DNA from: Rosellinia necatrix
Taxonomy: Eukaryota; Ascomycota; Sordariomycetes; Xylariales; Xylariaceae
Length of the DNA stretch: 64,000 nucleotides
Assembly (NCBI GenBank): GCA_021209875.1
Contig: JAGYVD010000004.1
Span: 4,687,001 to 4,751,000 of the forward strand
Direction: 5' to 3'
Shown here: positions 1 to 10,200 of the stretch, piece by piece
How positions within the stretch are numbered: the first letter of the stretch is position 1
Layout of the letters: each line of letters starts with the position of its first letter
Notes under the pieces: model-generated
Databases searched by the model: none
The model's input: the letters and a program-made list of their open reading frames with translations, nothing else
What the model was told of the DNA's origin: nothing
Made by a program: the position numbers and the translations under genes

Positions 1-404
1 TCGCTTGACAGTTTGCCCCCCGCGCGAGTCGATTGGGTTAATGTGCAGGCGACGTCGTAGAGTTCAATTCAAGTGCCTTAGCGGGAACTCAGATGTCTAC
101 CTAGGTAGATTCACGACTTGAGTTACCAGGTAACAAACATTCGTTATCGCTTGTAGCAATACAAGAAAAACTACACATAGCAAACAAATATTGATGGGCA
201 TGTTTTGAGGCAACTTTCAATGGCACAATAGCATGTTTTACTTTCGATGCCGACGTACGTTAGATAATTGCCCTTTACACAAAAGAACGCTTCATGTATT
301 GTGCAACTACCAGTAGCTCGATACAAATTATATACAATGTTTTTCTAGGTTATTCGTACATACATACTACAAGGTGCCTCAGCTTATTTAGCCAAGGTTA
401 CCGT
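1..404. other. Intergenic, no gene seen
   Basis: No convincing coding sequence, RNA gene or repeat is visible. It lies downstream of the minus-strand gene that ends at 405 and probably holds its 3' untranslated region. Confidence 0.5.
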
Positions 405-1886
405 CTATCGGTTGTGCTTTCGGCGTAGATCTAGATATTGCCCAAGCACCGAATCAGTGCTTTGGTTTCTCGAATGTTTTTCCGGCCGGGAGCCTCTTCC
501 CGGCCGCGAATCTCTTCCCCCGTGGTCGACTTTCCAGAACGTATCCTCAGCTTCATCTGTAGAGCTGGGACTTTGGGCCGTGGTGTGGAATTGAAACTCG
601 CGACTGAGTCTCTCCTCTGCAATGACATCTAAACCGGCCCCATCACGACCGGACGAGGTCGTGATGGTGCTTGAACGCGACTGCGATCCGGATCGGTGAT
701 GCATCCGCTGTTTCGCTTGGTTCTCCCTCTCTTCCTGTGCCTCGCCTTCCATGAGCTCACGCAGAATCCCACGGCCTTCCTCGCGGTCTGCTTCGCTTGC
801 GATGTCTAGCCCCCAGGCTTTGAGGAACATTGCCTCTCCTCGGTATTGTCGGTGAAGCCAAAACCTCTCTTTCGAGGTGAGTTTCTGCTCCGCCCCCCGT
901 CGATGCCCGTCGGCCTGTTCCTCGACCTCCCTTGGTGGGCTCCTCTCCGTACCTCTGTCACTCGAGCTCGACCGTCCCCTGCTATGTGACTGCTCACGGG
1001 TCCTGCCGTGGCTAGCCAACTTCGTCCCCGAGATGGGTGGTAGAGGCGCATTGGGCGGGGCGCTCGTAAGTGGTGGCAATGTCTGAAGATCCTGGATAAC
1101 CTTTAAAGGTTTTGGGGAACGCCTCGTACTTTGGGGTTCTTGGGCTCGGAAGTCATATGACGACAAGTCATGAGTGCCTGGGCTTTCTATCCTTTCCGGA
1201 GCGGTGTGCTGCGACGATGAGTCTCCCCATTCTACTGGTCTCAGAGCTTCGGCGTTCGATTGCGTTCGCCGAAGATGGACTTCTTTTACTCTTAATGGAG
1301 CAACTTCTCCGGTAGTTCGGTTGGTCGGTCGAGGAGGCGCATAGCGTGAGGCCTGAGATAAGGAAGTCGACCTCTGGGGAAATTGCATGGCCCGGTGTGA
1401 GTTCGCCTCTTGGTGGTCCGGCGGAGATGATGTCTGGGGCCTGAGCGGCGAGACGGCCGCAGGGGGGCTATTCGGGATCACATTACTCGACGAACTGGGT
1501 GACAATGGAGAGGGTAGTTCCAGGTCTCCCTCGGCAGTATCTGCGATCGAGTTCACATAGGGATAGACCGTTTGCAACGCTAGATTCCGTGGCTCGTTCT
1601 TACTCTTATCCGCCTCTCCCCCCTCTGTCTGGAGCGCAGGAAACCATTGAGTTATGGGCCGATCACTATCAAAATTGGTGCTGCCGTGTATTTCGCTCGG
1701 ACTATCTTCCGGGCTTGCAATGGCGATGCCTATCCCAGGCGGGTTCGGTGGCGGGGGGTTGAAAGCCCATTGGGTTAGAGGGCGCTCGGTTGGCCGCGAT
1801 CGATCTGGCGCGGGAAGCTCCAGCACCTCAAAAGCCGTGCCCACACGTGCGCCCCCGAGATGGATGATCTCTGGCTCGGCAACGCG
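405..1886 (-). CDS. Disordered Ser/Pro/Arg-rich protein of unknown function, 5' end unresolved
   Basis: A long open frame (about 490 codons) ends at 405. I do not recognise a named family. The protein is mostly low-complexity (Ser, Pro, Arg, Glu) and likely disordered. Two copies of an R-P-[L/I]-T-Q-W motif lie near the amino end. The one dense segment, about 150 residues from the C-terminus, contains K-E-R-F-W-L-H-R-Q-Y-R-G-E-A followed by A-W-G-L-D-I and an acidic helix. No ATG lies upstream in frame: a TGA is reached first, so the true start must be in an upstream exon. A possible acceptor (CTAAG) sits at 1887 and a GTAAGT donor at 2177, which would join phase 0 to codons reading V-E-Y-E-Q-I-E-L-E. 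Earlier exons cannot be placed. The first internal ATG is about 150 codons in. The gene is real on length alone; function is unknown. Confidence 0.6.
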   Translation of the reverse strand, partial: RVAEPEIIHLGGARVGTAFEVLELPAPDRSRPTERPLTQWAFNPPPPNPPGIGIAIASPEDSPSEIHGSTNFDSDRPITQWFPALQTEGGEADKSKNEPRNLALQTVYPYVNSIADTAEGDLELPSPLSPSSSSNVIPNSPPAAVSPLRPQTSSPPDHQEANSHRAMQFPQRSTSLSQASRYAPPRPTNRTTGEVAPLRVKEVHLRRTQSNAEALRPVEWGDSSSQHTAPERIESPGTHDLSSYDFRAQEPQSTRRSPKPLKVIQDLQTLPPLTSAPPNAPLPPISGTKLASHGRTREQSHSRGRSSSSDRGTERSPPREVEEQADGHRRGAEQKLTSKERFWLHRQYRGEAMFLKAWGLDIASEADREEGRGILRELMEGEAQEERENQAKQRMHHRSGSQSRSSTITTSSGRDGAGLDVIAEERLSREFQFHTTAQSPSSTDEAEDTFWKVDHGGRDSRPGRGSRPEKHSRNQSTDSVLGQYLDLRRKHNR

Positions 1887-1990
1887 CTTAGGGTTACTAT
1901 TGGAACTGGTTCAATCAGCCACGATCGGATGTAGGTGCACACATAATTTTTTACTAGTAGGGTAGGTAGCCTGGAGTGGTAGGAGAATTG

Positions 1991-2090
1991 GTATTGCGTA
2001 GTATTGTGCAGTATTGTGCAGTATTGTGCAGTATTGTGCAGTATCGTGTATGTAGGATCGTGTAAGATCGTGTAGGATCGTGTAGGATGT
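1991..2090. repeat. 10-bp tandem repeat in a putative intron
   Basis: Direct reading shows six 10-bp units of the form GTATTGTGCA (four identical, two variant) at 1991-2050. These grade into units like GGATCGTGTA up to about 2090. The array falls inside the proposed 1887-2177 intron of the flanking minus-strand gene. Confidence 0.85.
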
Positions 2091-2178
2091 TGTGGTATTA
2101 CGCAGTGTTTGTTGTTGTGTCGTGGTTGGTGTCTTGTCGTATTGAATCTGGAGAGCGAGAAAAGCGTCGATACTTACT

Positions 2179-4821
2179 TCAAGCTCGATTTGCTCGTATT
2201 CCACTTGACCCAATTCAAGGCCCTCTGACTATGGTCCCTTTTGATCGACATGCTGGCGGTATGTCGAGGTTGATTGCCATCCGAGGTTTCCTCCAGCCGT
2301 CGAAGTGCTGCACCACGGCGTTGTTGGTGCGAGACCACGAGAACGACGATGCCGGCGCAGCGTGGCAAGAAAAGGAAGACATTCAGGAGGCTGACGGGCG
2401 CCCTCTCTCCTCTTCAAGGACATGGGACATTTCTACTGGCAGCTTGGACGGGTCTGCTAAGGGAACCCACTTGACGTGATCTGGGCAGTCGCCTTAGTCA
2501 AATATACTAGATTGTACCTAATGTCCGAGTCAGAGATTCCCGATAACTATACTAAGTATGTAACCAGCGCCAATGCACTACCTAAATACGGGGTTCCGCA
2601 GCAGTTACACTACGCCCGTACTAGTGTAGGTATCTAAGTATGTACGCATGTACGCATGTACGCATGTATGTATTTGTGAAGTCGGGTATTGTACAAAGTA
2701 CCTACACTACAACGCTGGGGTGGATTGCTCCTGCGCTGTGGAGGCCCCTGTCAGGCCCGGCTAGGGCCGCCATAAACCCCAAACAGACCATCGCCCTATT
2801 CACGATAGTTTGTCTTGTCGAGGTGGAAAATGACGCCAGAACCCCCTGCCTACGTCTCCCGAGTGCCCGGGTCTCTTCTTCTCATTCGTCTGTCGGCCAC
2901 TTTCCTTTCCACGTGCTGGCAGTTAGATAATGTGCGGGCGCACACGATCACACTAGCTAAGAAGAAGGGAAAGAAAAAAAGGAAAAAGAAAAGAAAAGAA
3001 AACAGGAGGGAACAACTAACCTAGAACAATGAAAACGAAATCTCGAAAGTTCGTGTGATCCGCGAGATACGAATCTTGAACAGGCTAGTCTAGAGATAGG
3101 ACTGCCAGTACGTCATCCAAATCCAGTCAAAGATCTCCACAATGACAGTTCTGTAGTGTATGTCTAGTAGTAGCAGTCTGCACTAACCGGGTACAGTTGA
3201 TATTTTGTATTAGGATGAGCTATTAGGATGAGCACTATAGGCTACCTAAATCTACGCGATGCCTTTCAACGTTGTGTAGAGAACAACACTTCTGATAATT
3301 TAATCACCGACCGACCGGAGGCTAGCCGCCAATAGTAGACGCCCATTGTATACTACGTAGTCATACCACCGGAAAATAAAATAATAAACGAAGAAAAATC
3401 CCGCCTACCCCGCTGCCGTTAATTAGATTTCAATGCACCACAAGTTGCTTCGTCGCCTATGTGATTGGCGGTCATGCTCACTTGACATTAGTATCTGAGG
3501 TAAGTGCGTACACCTAGGTTATCCCATGTTCCCGAGCGTGGATTTGGGGGAAGCCTCCATAATGTCTCGGTAATGGCCAGTCAAGGCGACACAACTGGTG
3601 TCATTCAGGTACTTGTGCATAGGCACTCCTTTTTTCTTCACCCGACCGATAAACTTCGACACAACTTCGCCAGTCAGTTGTCTCAGAAGCAAGAACTCCT
3701 TAACTTAGCGTACTAGTCCAAGACAGGGACGAAAGCAAGAGCAGGGGACCTATCCAATTTGCCCCTCCTATCGACAATTGAGGTGCTAGACTGACAGCTC
3801 CTTAATTTCGGTTTCGGGATCACTAAACAATTCAAAGGAGTATACATACATATATGGACATAAATACATCCTTCAATCTATGATTAGCTTCTAGTAGTAT
3901 GGTCATATCGCGAATTAATATTCCGTATTACTACTACTTACACGACCCTAGTGTACGATGTTACTCCATGTTACTTACATATGTGCCTAATATCTCTATG
4001 TATGGTCTGGTCTACCCGCTCCCAAAGCCATCGCCAAGATAACAGAAAAAGTTTGGTAGCCGGTGTATAGTTATGGCGTCACCCTTTAAAACCAAGATCC
4101 ATCTACCCTTGCATAGTTTATTTATATAGTAGCCCAAATAGGGAGACGAACTTCTAAGCGAAATCCCCTTCTTCTAACTTGGCGCCAACTCAGGAGCCGG
4201 CCATCCGTACGAACATGCTGGCGTACCTATCAAATTCGCCTCCTCACAAGGACACCGGATATTACGCGCCAGATACTCTGGAGTGGCCTGACCTTCGTTA
4301 ACCGAAGGTTGTGACTGCGAAGTCATGCCACCAATGGATATCCCTACCTGGGTGATCAAAACGCCAACAGGGCGCCATCGTGTCTCTGCCGGCCCAAAGC
4401 AACGAGTAGCTTCTCGAGTATGGCCGTGGTTCGATCTGCAGAGGCAGTATTCAGTTGTGATCATCATGAATGTGGCACGGAGCAATGGTATTCACCCTCC
4501 CCTATGTATATGGATTATGTACTACTATGTATCTGGATATATGTCCGAGACATGTTAACCGCCAATTCCCACAATTAGCTGGGAAAAGACAGCATGCGAG
4601 GTTGGAGGTATGTATGTATAATACAGCCGAAACCCCTCGGCTGCGTGATTGAATCGCAATCATTCTCCCGATGCTTTGCCGGGCGCCTTTTTTTTTTCTT
4701 TTCTTTTTTTCCACTATAGAATACGGGCCGGGATCGGGTAATGCAATAACGAAAAGAGCAAAGGGAAGAAAAAAAAAAAAAAAGCAAAAAGGATGTGCCA
4801 TTTGCGCCTGACGCTTCGCTC
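2179..4821. other. Intergenic, about 2.6 kb
   Basis: The first 300 bases may contain upstream exons of the preceding gene: minus-strand codons around 2230-2400 read W-S-R-T-N-N-A-V-V-Q-H-F-D-G-W-R, which looks coding but cannot be joined cleanly. An 8-bp repeat (TGTACGCA, three copies) lies at 2641-2664. An A/G-rich stretch lies at 2960-3010 and mixed poly-T and poly-A runs at 4689-4785. I see no other gene. Confidence 0.5.
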
Positions 4822-5981
4822 TTAGATGTACTTGCTAACCTGCGCCTCGCTCCACTCCCAGAACTCCTTGGCCGTGCCGTCACCGCCCTCGGCCACGCTC
4901 CGGCCGGCCCTCTCCATGCCGGCGTGCACCTCCCACAGCCGGCCCCAGGGCGCGACGTACGAGCCGGACCTCTCGAGCGTGATCTCGGGCGAGAAGGCGG
5001 CGTACAGGCAGGTGTAGGCGCCGTAGAGGGACGGGTAGAGCAGCGTGGCGCGCATGACGGACCTGACGACGCCCGGCTGCTCGCGCCAGAGCTCCGAGTC
5101 GAGCGCGCCGGGGTTCAGCGGCACGGAGACGACGCCGTCGGCGCGGTGCCGCGTCGCGAACTCGGCCCCGTGCAGGTAGTTGCCGAGCTTCGACGAGAAG
5201 TACTTACCCACGGCCGTCATGTTGTTGTCGTTCCCCGCGCCCCCCGCGCCCCCCACGGCCTCCACGAAGCCGCGCGGGCTGTACGACTCGGCCGCCGACG
5301 ACGACACCCAGACCACGCGCACGCTGCCCGCCGGCGCGGACGCCGCCGCCGCCACGAGCGCCGGCGTCAGCAGCCTCGTCAGCGCGAACGTCCCCAGGCA
5401 GTTCACGCCGACCTCGAGCCCGTACCCCTGCGCCGTCCGCGACCCGGCCGCCGGGAACGCCACCCCGGCGCTGTTGAAGAGCAGGTCCAGCCGCGCCTCG
5501 CGCGCCCCGAACGCCGCCGCCGTCGCCGGGACCGTCGTCAGGTCCGCGAGGTCGAGGTGCAGGTACACCAGCGCCCCGCGCGACCCCGGCGCCGCGGCGC
5601 GGATGCCGTCCATCGCCGCCCGCGCCTTCGCCTCCGACCGCGCCAGCATGTACACCTTCGCGTTCTTCGCGTACAGGATCTGCGCTATCTCCTTCCCGAG
5701 GCCGACGTTCGATCCGGTGACGATCGTGACCTATAATGTAATTTTTGTTAGCGGCTTGTTTTTTTTTTTTTTGGTCTTGTGTGTGTATGTGTGTGTGTGT
5801 GTGTGTGTCCAAACTGGCATTGAACAACGAGTGTCCCTTATATATATATATATATATATATATCGTGTTCGAAAGGGAAGGGCGTATTTACTTTGCCTGT
5901 TAGGTCGGGGACATCTTTTTCAACTAGGCGGGGTTTCGATGGACGAAGGAACTGATATGTGACACTGAATAACCCTGCCAT
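4822..5981 (-). CDS. Short-chain dehydrogenase/reductase (SDR)
   Basis: Two exons, 5981-5892 and 5730-4822, give 332 residues. The 161-bp intron (5891-5731) starts GTAAAT, ends TATAG and joins in phase 0 (L-T-G-K then V-T-I-V-T-G). The start is the ATG at 5981. The Rossmann motif T-G-S-N-V-G-L-G lies near residue 36, followed by the N-S-A-G-V motif. The catalytic Ser region is V-S-S-S-A-A-E and the Y-x-x-x-K motif is Y-F-S-S-K. N-P-G-A-L-D-S-E-L near the substrate loop is common in fungal SDRs of the retinol-dehydrogenase-like type. It should act as an NAD(P)-dependent oxidoreductase on a small carbonyl or alcohol; the substrate is unknown. Exon 2 is strongly GC-rich compared with the NRPS next door. 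It lies 1.27 kb past the NRPS end on the same strand, so a tailoring role is possible but unproven. Confidence 0.9.
5731..5891 (-). repeat. Microsatellite-filled SDR intron
   Basis: The 161-bp intron holds a poly-T run (about 5759-5772), a GT repeat (about 5778-5808) and a TA repeat (about 5839-5863). Donor GTAAAT and acceptor TATAG are intact, and the exons join in phase. Confidence 0.8.
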
Positions 5982-7250
5982 GCTAATTATGGTGGTATGA
6001 TGCTACAAGAAGATTCTGAGGGATTGTGGCTATGATAAGCTTTGTCTTTTGAAGTCGTGCTACTTTGGGAAGCTGGACATTTATGTCTATTATATAATAT
6101 TTCCCATGATGCAGATTACCGTCTTATATAGGATATCACAATCCCGGTCATAATGAGGGCACGGATCCCCGTGTGGCGCAACGGTCAACCACCCTCATCT
6201 GGTCTAGAGGATTGCCCATCCGCTCCTCGTTCTGGACATGGTGTTGAAGTCGACGGTATCTTGGCAACGTTTTTTCACCGATCTCCTACACCGAAATCGC
6301 CACACGTGTGTGCGAACAATATGTGCGTGGTTAAGGGTCGGGATATCTTATCGACTAATGTGTGAGTGACGTGGAATCCCTGCTAATCTGTATAGAGCTT
6401 AGACAGCGGAGTGGTTTATCAGAGCCGTTGGCATTGCGTCGTGCACACATCACGAGAAGCACAAGTGAGGTGTCATCACCGAAGAAATGACGAAGCGAAA
6501 AATTTCGGTGCTTGAAGTATGATTGATGACTGTGAGCCGCTGCATGGTGAGATCTGCGGCCTTCGCAACAATATAAATACATAAAGACCAGGGCTCAAAT
6601 AAATACATCCGGGCTAGTGACATTAACAGAATCATACCAATCTGTCGCCTTTCTCTGTTAGTAGGGGTGTCGTGGTGGGGTCCCCTCGAATTGTGTCAGG
6701 GGGGTTGTTATCGGGCTGTATGCACCAAGGGAGGGAGGGATAGGCCTCAACAAAGTACAGTCTTCGCAGTTTCAAACAGGTTGGTTTCATTATTGGCTAA
6801 TATTATTCTCTAGTACGGGTGATAACTGCCTAAACAAACCCGCCTTGACATGATTATCTCAGGTGCTATATGCTATAGTTCTTTTCTACCCAACTAAAAT
6901 CTCACTAACTCATTATTTTAGTGCGAATCAAACCCGAACGTCTAAAAATAAAGACTAACTAAGTAGACAGTCGCGTTGTTAGTTGGGCCGTGTTTTAGAA
7001 CAGACGCGTTTGCTAGTAGTTTGGGCATAAAATTATCATTCGTGAGACTTATGAATCGCTAATTAATACGCGTAGTTACATACTTTATATACATCAGTCT
7101 ATTCTTAGGAATTCCATTGCCCTCTATCATTTCCTGTGGGCGATGGCCGAGAAATCATTAAGTCCAAAGTCCAAGCTCATTCATCCCTGAACGAAATTGA
7201 GTGACCCTCGCTTATCCACGGGCCTGTGGGAATCGAGATGGTTTTTGTAA
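5982..7250. other. Intergenic between SDR and NRPS
   Basis: About 1.27 kb. It should hold the SDR promoter (SDR reads leftward from 5981) and the NRPS 3' untranslated region. No gene is recognised. A short tRNA-like A box near 6173 has no matching acceptor stem. Confidence 0.5.
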
Positions 7251-10200
7251 TCAGACGTCTGGCATATCCCCTAGAAACGATTTCAAGGGTTGCGAAACGT
7301 CGTTTGAGAACTGCTCTATGAGATTGGAGAAGTGGTCTGTTAGATCGTTGACACCTTTTAGATGCATTCTGCGACTAGAGATGGCGAGATGGACGAGGAG
7401 TTGGTCACCACGGGGAAACGTGACGGCATGGAAATGAGTATGAAGACTGAGGTCTATGTGATCCCACTGCGATTCGGCGGCGTCGTTGATGGAACCGCTG
7501 AGATCGAGGTTGCGGTCTTGGTGAGTGAAGACGCTACCGAAGTCTGTATCGGGGGACCAGGAAGTGGCATTCTTTCGGATACTCTTGAAATCCACGTTAG
7601 CGTAAGGCATACTTTTGGTGTATTGGTTCTGGACGTGGTTTAGTAGATTCATCACGGTCCACTCCGCTTGCGCGCATACTCGGAAGGGAGAAATAGTGAT
7701 ACAGGGACCCGAGATGCTCTCTGCGTTCTCAAGAGGGTTGTCCCTCCCGTTGATAATATGGCCAAACACAACATCCCATCGCTTCGAAGCTCGTGCAAGG
7801 ACGATGGACCATGCTGCTTTAGTCAGGGACCCCATAGTTATCCCGTCAGGGCAGGCAGGCAATGAAATCTTTCTCAGACATTTGTGCAAGACTTCGGTCG
7901 GAGTATCCGACGAAGGGACGAGACCCAACATGCCGTCACTCGTCATCTCTGCCCCATCTAGGTATTCTCTCCAAAATTTGTGTACATCACCGGAATCCTG
8001 GCTTCGTCGATATTGCAGAAAGTGCGCAAAGGAGGAAGCATTGGGCTCCAGGCGAGCGCCCTCATATGCAGCGGCTAGGTCCTTGGAAATAATGGGAAAC
8101 GAGCCTCCATCGTACTGGGCATGGGTCATCCGGACCACAATCACATGGTCTGTTTCGGACCGTGAGATTAGCGTCGGCTGGAAGTGTAGAGTGCCAAATG
8201 GGACGGGCGAGGAGTAATCTTGTGAACACAGTCTTTCCGAGTATTCCAAAAGGCTTTCGTCGCATTGCAGGTGCTTCATTTCAAACGACACGTCGCGCAA
8301 CACCACCTGGATAATCTCACCGCCGTACGGAATAAACACGGTGCGTAGAAGGGGGTGCTTGCGTATAAGGGCGCGGCAAGCCGTCTCTAGGCGGGCCGGG
8401 TCAACGTTGGTCTTTACGACAAGGCGGCTATATGTCACGTTCTTGCCCTCCAGCAGTGTGCTCTGGAGTTCGGTAGTCGGGAGTATGTCCTCAACGTCGT
8501 GGGAAGTATAGGCCGACACGCGGTCCGCGGCATGTTGGTCGAAAAATGTGGCGATATTGGTGATGCCCAGCATTGATCCCGGCTTGTACTCGGCCGCGGG
8601 CGCAGACGCCAAGGCCGTCATAGCGCGAGCTTGGTCAGATAGGACCGGATGCTGAAAGATCCGTGACACAGGCAAGTGTAGTCCTCTCTGGCGGGCAGCG
8701 CCCGAGAGCCGGATAGCGGCAATGGAGTCTCCTATTTTTAGGAAACTGTCGTCTGCGCCGACATCGCTCGCGGGCATGTTGAGGGCCTGAGCCCAGAGGG
8801 ACTGCAGAGTCCATTCGGCGTCGGTGGCCGGCTCCCGTTTCGTGGTCTGAGCACAGGAAAACGCCTCCATGTCGCGGAGGGAAAGCCGTGCAGCCTGTTC
8901 TCTCAAAAGGCGTCGGTCCGCCTTGCCACTGGTGGTGTGGGGGATTTCGTGTAGCTGTATGAAGGCGGCTGGCACCATGAAGCCGGGGAGGGCGGCGGCA
9001 AGTTGGCGGGTGGCTATGGCGGTCTGGGCCAGGAAGGCCTGGCTCGGCGTGTTGAATGGCTTGTCTGCGGTGTCACTGTCTTGGTCGTCGCTGCCGCCCT
9101 GGCAATCGCTGTCTTGGCCGGCGGCGTCTGCAACGAATGCCACGAGCGCCGGCGCGCCTTCCTCGGGCCTCACAACTTCGGCAATCACGTCGGTGGCGCT
9201 GGGGAATGCGCGACGCACATGGTACTCGACCTCGCCCAACTCGATTCGCTGCCCCCGCAATTTGATCTGGGTGTCGGCGCGACCGAGGAAGCGGAGAGTG
9301 CCGTCGGCGTTGTACTGGACCAGATCCCCGCTATAGTACACCCTGGGTTCGGCACACCCTTCCCGGAACGGTCGCATCCACGCCGGGTTTGTTGCATACG
9401 CCGCGGCCGTCTTTTCCGGGTCGCCGAGATAGCCCCGCGTGACCACGGCGCCCTCGATCACGAGCTCGCCGGGAGTCCCTATCGGCGCTAGCCGCGACCG
9501 ATCCGACGGCAGCGTCACCCACCCAACACCCCCGGTGACGTGGCCCAGGTTGCCCTGCTTCCAGCCGCTTGTGGATAGCGGGCCGACCGCGCAGATGGTG
9601 GCCTCGGCAGGGCCATATCCCGTAACCAAGGTGACCCTGGAGGCCCAGGTATCGACATTCTCCCGCGTGACCGCCTCGCCGCCGAGCAGGATAGTGCGTA
9701 CGGTTGGGATGGTGTCGGGCTCCAGGAGGGAGAGATAAGATGGTGTGAAAATAGCCCAATTCACGCTGTGGTGGTTGATGGCAGCCGCCAAGTTATTCAT
9801 GCGGTCGAATTCATTGGGTATACAAAGGCAGCCGCCGTTCACGAGGACTCCAAATATCTCGTATATGCTCGCATCGAAAGCGTAGGAAGCGAAATGGAGT
9901 CCGCGGATGTCCTGGCTGAGATATGCCTCGGCGCTATATCCGCGAATGCTGGCGACAAGATTGTTGTGTTGCATGAGAATTCCCTTCGGTTTTCCAGTGC
10001 TCCCTGACGTGAAAATGACAAATGCTACTGCACTGGAGCTGACCTGTGGCACAGGGAGATCTTCTCCTCGGGGTAGTTCATCTTGGATGGGCACTGAGAC
10101 CAGCGTGGTGCCTTCAAATGTCATGGACTTTTGGTGGGTTGGGGAACTTAGAGCAAACTTGGCCCCTGTGCGGGTTAGGATCTCTTGGATTCTCCCCCTT

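Noticed and set aside
4795..5736. 313-codon plus-strand frame over the SDR
   Set aside because: Shadow of the GC-rich SDR on the other strand; Arg/His/Pro-rich with no motifs.
6166..6250. tRNA-like A box (TGGCGCAACGG) near 6173
   Set aside because: No acceptor stem pairs with the seven bases before it, and the only B-box-like word is mismatched and too far away.
7251..8700. Thioesterase or reductase at the NRPS C-terminus
   Set aside because: No G-x-S-x-G or NAD-binding motif follows; the sequence is a condensation-like domain to the end.
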